Translations under genes and position numbers: made by a program
The notes under the pieces: model-generated
Database searches by the model: none
Told to the model about the DNA's origin: nothing
What the model saw: the letters and a program-made list of their open reading frames with translations, nothing else
Part shown: positions 1 to 5,733 of the stretch, one piece after another
Layout of the letters: each line of letters begins with the position of its first letter
How positions within the stretch are numbered: the first letter of the stretch is position 1
DNA from: an uncultured Clostridia bacterium
Lineage (GTDB): Bacteria; Bacillota_A; Clostridia; Oscillospirales; Acutalibacteraceae
Assembly (NCBI GenBank): GCA_937891215.1
Contig: CALAEU010000165.1
Span: forward strand, 1-6,751
Direction: 5' to 3'
Length of the DNA: 6,751 nt

Positions 1-49
1 GTACTACAAAATGGGGAGTAAAAATTATATTAATAGCGGGTTTAATACT

Positions 50-214
50 TCAATAGTTGATATTCAAATGAGTGTGGATGGTAAGAATGTTAGATATTTG
101 GCCATTAACTTTTGGTCTAGGATATTCATATTCTCCAAATAGAATTGCACTTGTGAATGTTGTTTCAATCCACCAAGACCATGATACACATGCAACTAAT
201 AATTTTGCAATCAT
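50..214 (-). CDS. Possible small 54-aa protein of unknown function, with its own promoter and RBS
   Basis: On the minus strand an ATG at 214-212 opens 54 codons ending in TGA at 52-50. It is preceded by AAAGGAGAT (231-223), a good Shine-Dalgarno about 8-10 nt from the ATG. Further upstream is a promoter-like pair (297-269), so every signal for expression is present in order. The same frame is open further upstream, but the SD points to this internal ATG. The product begins MIAKLLVACVSWSWWIETTF, a short hydrophobic Trp-rich segment, and continues with FGEYEYPRPK. The size and the hydrophobic-then-Pro/acidic layout loosely recall cyclic lactone autoinducer precursors (AgrD). However, no Cys sits at the expected ring position and no agrB is visible, so I do not assign that function. 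It could also be a chance ORF, or lie on DNA foreign to the rest of the contig. Confidence 0.4.
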   Translation of the reverse strand: MIAKLLVACVSWSWWIETTFTSAILFGEYEYPRPKVNGQISNILTIHTHLNINY

Positions 215-802
215 TCTTTTGTATCTCCTTTCTTTTTTATTTTCCCGGCAATTAATTGCAGGGAATGTAATATAATTACCCAGAAACCTGCTGTCATATA
301 TGCATTTTCGGGGATTATATATAAAGCAATTGAAAACAGTAATTTTATTGAAGAAGGTCTGGAAAATATAGGTAAATTCTGTTGCCTTACAGGAAATAAA
401 GAAGAACTTGAAATTTACCGTGAAAAAGCGGTCGATTTGATTCAGAGTGCAAATGATAAATATATCAAAATGCAATTTGTTGATAAAAAAGATGTGCTTG
501 TGACGGAAAATTTACCAGATGGAATGTTGGAAGATGTTTTGAGTTTCATTAAATCAATAGATGAAAATAAAATCAGAAAAATTTATCTTGTGCGTAAGGT
601 TATTACAGATGATTTTTTCACCAGTGTATTTATAATTGATTTTGAAGATGATGTCGATGATGAAATTAAAAATAAGGTTATGCATAAAATATTTTCTTAT
701 TTAGATAAATGCTTTGATTGGCAATTTTCACTGTTCTTTTTTGAAGAAATCGGGAATGTAGATATAGAAAAAATTGAAAACAGTTGTGTTTTTGTAAAAT
801 AA
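203..802 (+). pseudogene. 5'-truncated gene remnant, unknown function (possible C-terminal part of a larger clostridial protein)
   Basis: One plus-strand frame is open from 203 to the TAA at 800-802. The only start-like codon well inside it is a TTG at 437, with no Shine-Dalgarno. The residues before it look genuinely coding: Y-K-A-I-E-N-S-N-F-I-E-E-G-L-E-N-I-G, then FCCLTGNKEELEIYREKA. The protein therefore probably began further upstream, and its 5' part has been lost or replaced somewhere before about 265; the translation of 203-260 is low-complexity Phe-rich and unconvincing. The remaining part is acidic and soluble, with helical TPR-like character at first, then an alpha/beta-looking block ending in DWQFSLF (near 715-735) and a short C-terminal tail. 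From memory it resembles the C-terminal region of large clostridial M48-peptidase/TPR-type proteins, but no zinc motif is present here. The stop lies 24 nt before the next gene's ATG, so it was probably the upstream member of the following operon. Confidence 0.5.
269..297 (-). promoter_or_regulatory. Promoter-like sequence for the minus-strand small ORF
   Basis: Read on the minus strand, ATGACA (297-292) is followed by exactly 17 nt and TATATT (274-269). Each hexamer differs by one base from the sigma-A consensus. The predicted transcript would start near 262 and reach the ATG at 214 after a leader of about 48 nt. It lies inside the coding-like plus-strand frame, which weakens one of the two readings. 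In DNA this AT-rich, chance matches are common. Confidence 0.4.
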
Positions 803-813
803 ATACACACTTC

Positions 814-819
814 AGGAGG
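814..819 (+). promoter_or_regulatory. Consensus ribosome binding site of the GH36 gene
   Basis: AGGAGG is a perfect anti-16S match, 7 nt before the ATG at 827, and fixes that start. No convincing promoter is seen in the 24-nt gap after the upstream stop codon, so transcription most likely enters from upstream. Confidence 0.85.
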
Positions 820-826
820 AATAAAT

Positions 827-3313
827 ATGCTGAAAAAATTAAAAGACAATTGGATTGTTGACTTAAGTGTCACAACTGTATTACTGGGCTTAATGTGTTA
901 TGCGGCATATTCGTTGTGGTACATATTTGACGGAACTTTAAGCAGTGGAGATGTTCATCTTTATACAGTACTTACAAGTGTTGCACTTGGTTGGTTTATG
1001 ATGATGTTCGTAAAAACAATATTTAAAAATGCTAACTGGATTGTAAAACTCGTTACATTTTTAGCAGGTTGTGGTTTATTCCAGGGGTTGATATGGGGAA
1101 TAAATGCAAAAATGAACCCTGTAATGAACGACACAACTTATAATGATGATAATACCGTCATTACTGTATATACAGTTACATTTGCTTTATCAGCAATTCT
1201 TCTTTTAGTAACATTCATATTAAAAGCAATAAGAAAACCAAGAATTTTCAATGCAATTTTTGCAGTTATTTATTTTGTAGTTTCATGTGGGGGTCTTATT
1301 GTGCTCAACGAAGAAAATATCAAGGCAATAGAATATAAAAAGGATATTAAGTTCGGCACAATAGATGCTACTGAAGCGATGGTTTCAAAGGAAGAAAATG
1401 AATTTTGTAAAAAATGGTTTGATGAAAACTTATTGAACACAGTTACAAATAATCTTCCGTTTGCATTTAAGATTGACGGTAAAGAATTCAGTATTTCAGA
1501 CTGGAATAATATAGAAGTAAAAGATGCTGAGAAGAAATATCAGAATGGTGAAACCAAAAATATAATTTTCACTAATAAAAATAACGGACTTCAGGTAACA
1601 GTTGAAGCAACTCTTTTCCCACAGAATGCAACTTGTCAATGGGTTGTTTACATAAAAAATATTGGTGCAGAAAATTCAGGTGTAGTAAGTGATTTTTATG
1701 CACTTAATTCATCTTTTGCGACAGGCAAGGCAGAACTTTACTATTCAATGGGTAGTAACACTGCGGCAAGCGACTTTTCACTCATTAAAAAAGATTTATC
1801 TGCTAAAACATTTGGTTTTGGCGGAGTAGATGGTAAGCCTACAGAAAATTATCTGCCGTATTTCAATATCTTCGGTGAAGAGTTTGGTATGGTTGTGGGT
1901 ATCGGTTGGACTGGTCAATGGGCATCATCGTTCAGTAATAAAAACGGTGAAACTGTTATTACCGCAAAGCAAGAGAATTTTAATGCATACCTTCTTCCCG
2001 GTGAAGAAGTTCGTTCACCGCTTGTTTCAGTAAGCTTTTATGAGACATATGAGACTGACAACGCTTTAAAAGGCTTTAATATGTTCAGAGAATGGGTTAT
2101 GGACTGCGTTTACCCTGAAAATGTAACACAGAGTTCTTACACAGTAATGGAAGTTGCAGGACCAATGTCAACAAGAACATCTGACGAAATTATTGAAGTT
2201 CTTAATGGGTTGGATAAAGAAGTATTTAAACATACAGATGCATTCTGGATGGATGCTGGTTGGTACAGTTACAACGAGGGCTGGTACGATGGCGTTGGCA
2301 ACTGGACTGTTGATAAAAGCAGATATGACAATGGTATAATTGAGCTTTCTGATTATGCAAAGAAAAAAGGACTTAAACACACTCTCTGGTATGAGCCTGA
2401 AAGAGTTTTCCCTGGTACAGAATTCTATAATAAAGGTATGGAAAACCCAGAGTGGCTTATTTCAGTTGATGGTGAAGATAACCTTATGTGGAATCTTGCA
2501 GATGAAGACGCGTTAAAGTATTATTCCGATTACATTTTAGCGTCACTAAAGGAAAACGGAGTTACAATTTACCGTCAGGACTTTAACTTTGCTCCACTTA
2601 AATACTGGCAAAAAGCAGATAGCGAATATTATAACGGCAGAACAGGTATCTGCGAAAACCACTATGTAACAAACGAATATAAATATTTAGATTACCTTAC
2701 AGAAAATGTTCCAGGTCTTATAATAGACAACTGTGCTTCAGGTGGTAAAAGACTTGATTTAGAAATGGCTTATCGTAGTATTGCATTCTGGAGAAGTGAC
2801 TATAACTGTGATTATCATCCTGATTTATTTGAAGCAACTCAGGCACAGACTTACGGTGTTTCATTCTGGTTGCCGATAACAGGAGCAAATCTTTACATGA
2901 TTGATGAGTATACTTGTAGGTCTGCTATAATGCCACTTATGCTCATGGATTTCTTCTCACATCAGAACCCTGAATTCCAGTATTATAACGAGCAACGAGC
3001 ACAGATGGGTGAAAGATATTATCCGATTGAATTCGGTAGCTTCGATAAAGACAAAATGTTGGCAATGCAGTTCTCAACTGAGGATGCAAGTAGCGGTATG
3101 GCGCTTATTTATAAAAGAGCAAATGTAAAAGATACCGAATATACACTTTTCTTAAACGGTCTTAAAACAGCTACAGAATATAAGATTTATGATATTGATA
3201 ATCCCGATAAGGTTTACACAATGGAAGGTATTGAACTTATGAATTATGGTCTTACTTTACCTTTGCCAGAGGGTGAAAAGGCTATGATAATTATGTTTGA
3301 GGCAGAAAAATAA
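827..3313 (+). CDS. Membrane-anchored GH36 alpha-galactosidase-like glycoside hydrolase
   Basis: This 828-aa protein has two parts. Residues about 8-160 hold five predicted TM helices (about 8-34, 43-66, 71-92, 111-135, 138-160). With the Lys-rich N-terminus inside, the rest is placed outside the cell. Residues about 200-828 look like a GH36/melibiase (clan GH-D) enzyme: a beta-sandwich N-terminal domain, a TIM barrel, and a small C-terminal beta domain. Barrel motifs are FWMDAGWY (473-480), GNWTVDKSRY (491-500) and WYEPERV (521-527). D585 in IYRQDFNF fits the nucleophile, and D658 in FWRSDYN, after DNCASGGKRLD (634-644), fits the acid/base, so the enzyme looks intact. Family members release alpha-linked galactose or related sugars; the substrate here is unknown. 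Most GH36 enzymes are soluble, so the multi-helix membrane anchor is unusual and suggests an envelope or surface glycan substrate. Its stop overlaps the next ATG by one base (TAATG), indicating translational coupling. Confidence 0.85.
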   Translation: MLKKLKDNWIVDLSVTTVLLGLMCYAAYSLWYIFDGTLSSGDVHLYTVLTSVALGWFMMMFVKTIFKNANWIVKLVTFLAGCGLFQGLIWGINAKMNPVMNDTTYNDDNTVITVYTVTFALSAILLLVTFILKAIRKPRIFNAIFAVIYFVVSCGGLIVLNEENIKAIEYKKDIKFGTIDATEAMVSKEENEFCKKWFDENLLNTVTNNLPFAFKIDGKEFSISDWNNIEVKDAEKKYQNGETKNIIFTNKNNGLQVTVEATLFPQNATCQWVVYIKNIGAENSGVVSDFYALNSSFATGKAELYYSMGSNTAASDFSLIKKDLSAKTFGFGGVDGKPTENYLPYFNIFGEEFGMVVGIGWTGQWASSFSNKNGETVITAKQENFNAYLLPGEEVRSPLVSVSFYETYETDNALKGFNMFREWVMDCVYPENVTQSSYTVMEVAGPMSTRTSDEIIEVLNGLDKEVFKHTDAFWMDAGWYSYNEGWYDGVGNWTVDKSRYDNGIIELSDYAKKKGLKHTLWYEPERVFPGTEFYNKGMENPEWLISVDGEDNLMWNLADEDALKYYSDYILASLKENGVTIYRQDFNFAPLKYWQKADSEYYNGRTGICENHYVTNEYKYLDYLTENVPGLIIDNCASGGKRLDLEMAYRSIAFWRSDYNCDYHPDLFEATQAQTYGVSFWLPITGANLYMIDEYTCRSAIMPLMLMDFFSHQNPEFQYYNEQRAQMGERYYPIEFGSFDKDKMLAMQFSTEDASSGMALIYKRANVKDTEYTLFLNGLKTATEYKIYDIDNPDKVYTMEGIELMNYGLTLPLPEGEKAMIIMFEAEK

Positions 3314-3918
3314 TGAATAATAAAAAATGTAAAATTCTAGTTGCTTCGGGTGTTGTAATGTTATTCCTTTCGATAGTTTTTATGTCAACAATTGCTGTCA
3401 GTATCTGGAATTATGGCAAATCGGATGAAAAATCACCGTCAGATGTTGCAATCGTTTTAGGTGCATCTGTTTGGGAAGATGGTGTTTCACCGGTTTATCG
3501 TGAGCGGATAAACCACGCAATTGCACTTTACGAAGACGGATTTGTTGATTACATTATTTTAACCGGTGGCTTTGGTGAAGGTAGTTATAAATCAGATTCG
3601 CAAGTCGCAAAAGAATATGCTTTATCACAAGGAGTACCCGAAGAAAGAATTTTAACAGAAGAAAAGTCAACTATAACTGAAGAAAATCTTGAATTTTCAA
3701 AAGAAATAATGGAAGAAAACGACCTTGAAACTGCAATAATTGTCAGTGACCCGCTCCACATGAAAAGGTCAATGCTAATGGCAGAAGATTATAACATAAA
3801 CGCACTTTCTTCTCCGACAACTACTTCAATGTATAAATCATTAAAAACAAAAATACCGTTTTTATTAAGAGAAGAGTTTTTTTATGTTGGGTATTGTATT
3901 GTAAGAATTTTCAGGTAG
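3313..3918 (+). CDS. DUF218 / YdcF-family membrane protein (SanA/ElyC-like)
   Basis: This 201-aa protein has one N-terminal TM anchor (about residues 8-30) followed by an extracytoplasmic Rossmann-like DUF218 domain. Family motifs are visible in order: DVAIVLGA (44-51), SPVYRERI (59-66), ILTGG (82-86), the GVPEERI region (107-113), ST.TEEN (119-125) and SDPLHMKRS (145-153). Characterised relatives are E. coli SanA and ElyC, which affect envelope barrier function and peptidoglycan/lipid-carrier metabolism; the biochemical reaction is not settled for most members. The start ATG overlaps the preceding stop codon, and GAGG about 10 nt upstream, inside the GH36 gene, serves as the RBS. Length is typical of SanA-type members. 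Position between a membrane glycosidase and a membrane acyltransferase-like protein supports a role in envelope glycan or glycolipid handling; this is inference from context. Confidence 0.85.
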   Translation: MNNKKCKILVASGVVMLFLSIVFMSTIAVSIWNYGKSDEKSPSDVAIVLGASVWEDGVSPVYRERINHAIALYEDGFVDYIILTGGFGEGSYKSDSQVAKEYALSQGVPEERILTEEKSTITEENLEFSKEIMEENDLETAIIVSDPLHMKRSMLMAEDYNINALSSPTTTSMYKSLKTKIPFLLREEFFYVGYCIVRIFR

Positions 3919-3927
3919 GTGAATGAT

Positions 3928-4476
3928 ATGAAAAAAACGATGAAAAGAATTACTGTAGTTTTACTTGCTCTTTCAGTTATATCTGTCTTATTGAATTTGT
4001 ATTTTAAAACAGATTTGTTTTTAATACTTTCAATTACATTTTGCACTGCTTTATATCATTTCGCTATGCGGCTTTTTGTTGGTGAAATTTGCAATAAATT
4101 TATTGCTCCTAACTTGAATTGCAATTCAAAATGGTTTAACGAAAAGAAATTCGAGAAAAAACTCTATAAGTTTTTAAAGGTGAAAAAATGGAAAAAGTTT
4201 GCACCTACATACAGTCCTGAAAGTTTTTCTTTGAAAGATAATTCAAAAGAGGATATTATAAGAACTATGTGCGGTGCAGAGGTGGTACACGAAATAATAA
4301 TTTTATTTAGTTTCTTACCACTCATTGTTTCAGTTCAGTTAAACTCTGTCGTAGAATTTATAATAACATCTGTTATTGCCGCATTAGTTGATTCCGTTTT
4401 TGTAATTATTCAAAGATTCAACAGACCGAGAGTGAAGAAATTGTTAGAACGAAGTGAAAGACAGTTGAGAAAGTGA
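3928..4476 (+). CDS. CrtO-type (glycosyl-4,4'-diaponeurosporenoate acyltransferase family) membrane protein
   Basis: The preferred start is the ATG at 3928, with AGGTAGGTG just upstream; an in-frame GTG at 3919 immediately follows the previous stop and overlaps that RBS. The 182-aa product has two N-terminal TM helices (about 8-26 and 29-51), a basic amphipathic middle (KKFEKKLYKFLKVKKWKKF, 73-91) and two C-terminal TM helices (about 122-138, 143-161). The C-terminal signature AEVVHEI (117-123) and IQRFNRPR (161-168) matches the staphylococcal CrtO pattern (AELIHWI ... VQRYNRPR) as I recall it. CrtO acylates the glucose of the carotenoid glycoside that becomes staphyloxanthin. No other carotenoid gene is present here, so the substrate is more likely another glycolipid or sugar at the membrane. 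It is the last gene of the operon; no hairpin terminator is visible after it. Confidence 0.7.
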   Translation: MKKTMKRITVVLLALSVISVLLNLYFKTDLFLILSITFCTALYHFAMRLFVGEICNKFIAPNLNCNSKWFNEKKFEKKLYKFLKVKKWKKFAPTYSPESFSLKDNSKEDIIRTMCGAEVVHEIIILFSFLPLIVSVQLNSVVEFIITSVIAALVDSVFVIIQRFNRPRVKKLLERSERQLRK

Positions 4477-4483
4477 TTTTTAA

Positions 4484-4512
4484 TTGACTTTACTGTCGAA
4501 AATTGTTAGAAT
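4484..4512 (+). promoter_or_regulatory. Promoter of the SPFH gene
   Basis: TTGACT (4484-4489), a 17-nt spacer and TAGAAT (4507-4512) with an upstream TGT (4504-4506) make an extended -10 promoter. Each hexamer is one base from consensus. Transcription should start near 4519, giving a 5' leader of about 36 nt. It sits directly after the CrtO-like stop codon, separating the SPFH gene from the upstream operon, though readthrough remains possible. Confidence 0.65.
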
Positions 4513-4554
4513 AAAAGAACCAAGTTAATTGGATTTGAAAGGGTGGAATTTATT

Positions 4555-5346
4555 ATGAAAAAGAATGTAGTGAAAATTGTGATTGCAGCAATTTGTATTG
4601 TACTCGTTGCTGGTGTGTGTTTAACTTGTTTTACAGTGGTTAAAGCAGGTCACACAGGTGTAGTTTTAACTTTTGGTGCAGTTGAAGAGAATGTTTTTGA
4701 TGAAGGCTTACACTTCAAAATGCCATTGGTACAGACTGTTGTTCAGATGAATAACCGTACACAAAAGGTAGAAACAGATGGTAGTGCATCTTCAAAAGAC
4801 TTGCAGATTATTTCTTATGTAGTTGCAGTAAACTACCACGTAAGAAGTGAAGCATCTGCTTCTCTTTATCAGAATGTCGGTAAAGATTACGGTACAGTAA
4901 TTATTGTTCCTGCAATTCAGGAGAGCATTAAAGCAGTTACTGCACAATTTACTGCAGAAGAACTTATTACAAAGCGTCAGACAGTAGGCGACCAGATTAA
5001 AGAAGCGTTATCTGAAAAAATCAATTCTTACGGTATAGAAGTTGAAATTTTCAACATTGTTAATTTTGATTTCTCAGAAGAATTCAATGCTGCAGTTGAA
5101 GCAAAACAAACTGCACAACAACAAGCTTTAAAAGCAGAGCAGGACCTTGTAAGAATTGAAGTTGAAGCAAAACAGAAAATCGCACAAGCAGAAGCGGAAG
5201 CTGAAAGCATCAGACTCATTCAGGAAGCACTTGCAAAATCACCTGATTATGTTGATTATGTAAAGTGGAACAAATGGGACGGCAAGTTACCAGAGGTTAT
5301 GGGTAGCGATGGCGTTCTTGTTGATGTAGGCGATGTGGACGAATAA
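4555..5346 (+). CDS. SPFH/prohibitin-family membrane protein (HflC-like)
   Basis: I place the start at the ATG at 4555, because AAAGGGTGG (4538-4546) is its Shine-Dalgarno at 8 nt spacing; the in-frame GTG at 4543 lies inside that SD. The 263-aa product has an N-terminal TM helix (about 5-27), then the SPFH domain: KAGHTGVVLTFGAV (30-43), EGLHFKMPLVQTV (50-62), KDLQIISYVVAVNYHV (81-96) and a block near 110-175. A coiled coil rich in Ala, Glu, Gln and Lys follows (about 180-228), and the prohibitin-like tail KWDGKLPEVM (240-249). Such proteins form ring or cage oligomers in the membrane that organise microdomains or regulate proteases such as FtsH. The second subunit gene found in hflKC pairs is absent, so it probably forms a homo-oligomer. 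It is monocistronic: its own promoter lies upstream and a strong terminator downstream. Confidence 0.88.
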   Translation: MKKNVVKIVIAAICIVLVAGVCLTCFTVVKAGHTGVVLTFGAVEENVFDEGLHFKMPLVQTVVQMNNRTQKVETDGSASSKDLQIISYVVAVNYHVRSEASASLYQNVGKDYGTVIIVPAIQESIKAVTAQFTAEELITKRQTVGDQIKEALSEKINSYGIEVEIFNIVNFDFSEEFNAAVEAKQTAQQQALKAEQDLVRIEVEAKQKIAQAEAEAESIRLIQEALAKSPDYVDYVKWNKWDGKLPEVMGSDGVLVDVGDVDE

Positions 5347-5374
5347 TAAATACATAAAAACAACAAAGACCAAG

Positions 5375-5409
5375 TGCTCGTAACCATTTACGGTTACGAG
5401 CATATTTTG
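5375..5409 (+). terminator. Rho-independent terminator of the SPFH gene
   Basis: An 11-bp perfect stem, TGCTCGTAACC (5375-5385) with GGTTACGAGCA (5392-5402), has a 6-nt loop and is followed by TATTTTG. The A-rich stretch before it (5347-5370) could let it also act from the other strand. It lies 28 nt after the SPFH stop codon. Confidence 0.88.
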
Positions 5410-5432
5410 TTAATATAAACATTGATTTTTTC

Positions 5433-5461
5433 TTGACAATGTGTATAAATTGTATTATATT
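5433..5461 (+). promoter_or_regulatory. Strong sigma-A promoter of the mgtE leader transcript
   Basis: TTGACA (5433-5438, perfect consensus), a 17-nt spacer and TATATT (5456-5461, one mismatch). The expected start near 5468-5470 leaves an untranslated leader of about 265 nt before the mgtE ATG, long for a bacterial gene and consistent with leader-based control. Confidence 0.82.
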
Positions 5462-5515
5462 TATTTATGTACTTTTAATGAACAAAAATGTTGAAAAACA
5501 AAGGGGGAAAAACAG

Positions 5516-5620
5516 ATGGACGCTGGCGGTAGTTGTAGTCACGCGAGAAATAAAATCCGATATTTTGGCGGTTTAAAAACGAAGCCACAAGTGGCATCTG
5601 TTTTTTGTGTTATGGACTGA
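5516..5620 (+). CDS. Putative 34-aa leader peptide (uORF) in the mgtE 5' leader
   Basis: An ATG at 5516 opens 34 codons ending in TGA at 5618-5620. It is preceded by AAAGGGGG (5500-5507), 8 nt from the ATG, an RBS as good as that of mgtE itself. The product begins MDAGGSCSHARNKIRYFGG, is basic, has two Cys and no membrane segment. Both Gly-Gly pairs (residues 4-5 and 18-19) are encoded GGC GGT, and both copies are complementary to ACCGCC at the terminator base. The start codon lies inside the 11-bp leader stem, so a ribosome initiating here would melt that stem and favour the antiterminator. This is the layout of a regulatory leader peptide, analogous in principle to MgtL ahead of Salmonella mgtA, with no sequence similarity that I can see. 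It could also be a fortuitous ORF within a conserved RNA. Confidence 0.55.
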   Translation: MDAGGSCSHARNKIRYFGGLKTKPQVASVFCVMD

Positions 5621-5665
5621 AAAATTGATATTTTTCGGTTTTGTGGCATTTTGCAAAATTAACCG

Positions 5666-5689
5666 CCGAGCATTATGCTCGGTTTTTTT
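5666..5689 (+). terminator. Intrinsic terminator in the mgtE leader (attenuator)
   Basis: CCGAGC (5666-5671) pairs with GCTCGG (5677-5682) around a 5-nt loop and is followed by seven T (5683-5689). It lies about 200 nt after the predicted transcription start and 44 nt before the mgtE ATG, so mgtE is expressed only if it is bypassed. The bases just before and within its 5' arm (AACCGCC, 5661-5667) are the partner of the upstream GGCGGTT antiterminator. Confidence 0.85.
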
Positions 5690-5693
5690 ATTT

Positions 5694-5730
5694 CTTAACC
5701 TAATGACAATAATAAAAGAAAGGGGTTAAG
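5694..5730 (+). promoter_or_regulatory. mgtE ribosome binding site with a possible sequestering hairpin
   Basis: AAAGGGG (5719-5725) is the RBS, 8 nt before the ATG at 5734. CTTAACC (5694-5700) is a perfect complement of GGTTAAG (5724-5730), which includes the last two G of the SD. The 7-bp stem would have a 23-nt AT-rich loop, so it is only marginally stable. It could add a translational layer to the attenuator or be a coincidence. Confidence 0.4.
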
Positions 5731-5733
5731 ATT

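Larger units (their letters stand above)
5508..5689 (+). ncRNA. Candidate structured leader RNA (attenuator or riboswitch) controlling mgtE
   Basis: Two alternative folds can be drawn by eye. Fold A: AAAAACAGATG (5508-5518) pairs with CATCTGTTTTT (5595-5605), 11 bp, leaving the downstream terminator free. Fold B: GGCGGTT (5567-5573) pairs with AACCGCC (5661-5667). Nested inside it, GCCACAA (5584-5590) pairs with TTGTGGC (5641-5647), and inside that is a 9-bp hairpin (5616-5624 with 5631-5639). Fold B takes bases 5666-5667 from the terminator stem and crosses Fold A, so the two exclude each other. This is the usual logic of a transcription attenuator. The sequence does not contain the M-box features I know (for example GGTGAGGCTCCT), nor any other riboswitch core I recognise. 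The ligand is unknown; Mg2+ is the natural guess from the gene it precedes. It may instead be driven by translation of the small ORF inside it. Confidence 0.6.

Noticed and set aside
3..56. Hydrophobic plus-strand stretch (KWGVKIILIAGLIL) as the end or start of a membrane protein
   Set aside because: Only 17 codons before a TAG, truncated by the window edge, with no start or RBS visible; it cannot be supported.
50..214. AgrD-type autoinducer precursor on the minus strand
   Set aside because: The size and the Tyr/Pro segment are suggestive, but there is no Cys at the ring position, no agrB or sensor kinase in view, and the C-terminal tail is unusual.
437..802. Intact 121-aa gene starting at TTG 437
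   Set aside because: There is no Shine-Dalgarno before the TTG, and convincing coding sequence continues upstream in the same frame, so a truncated longer gene is more likely.
3919..3927. GTG at 3919 as the start of the CrtO-like gene
   Set aside because: It is part of the AGGTAGGTG ribosome binding site, and the ATG at 3928 is correctly spaced from it.
4543..4554. GTG at 4543 as the start of the SPFH gene
   Set aside because: It lies within the AAAGGGTGG ribosome binding site that serves the ATG at 4555; the ATG start also gives a normal membrane-anchor N-terminus (MKKN...).
5028..5219. Minus-strand ORF opposite the SPFH coiled coil
   Set aside because: Ala/Ser/Cys-rich shadow of the repetitive GCA/GAA codons of the coiled coil; no RBS, and the plus frame is clearly the gene.
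5595..5606. CATCTGTTTTTT as an early stand-alone terminator
   Set aside because: The U-run is itself part of the 11-bp stem with 5508-5518 and the stem is not GC-rich, so it reads better as a switch helix than as a terminator.
5468..5690. M-box (ykoK) magnesium riboswitch upstream of mgtE
   Set aside because: Expected from the gene, but the conserved M-box sequence blocks I know (GGTGAGGCTCCT, GCTGCTGCCC-like and CAGTGCTAAA-like) are not present. A covariance search would be decisive.
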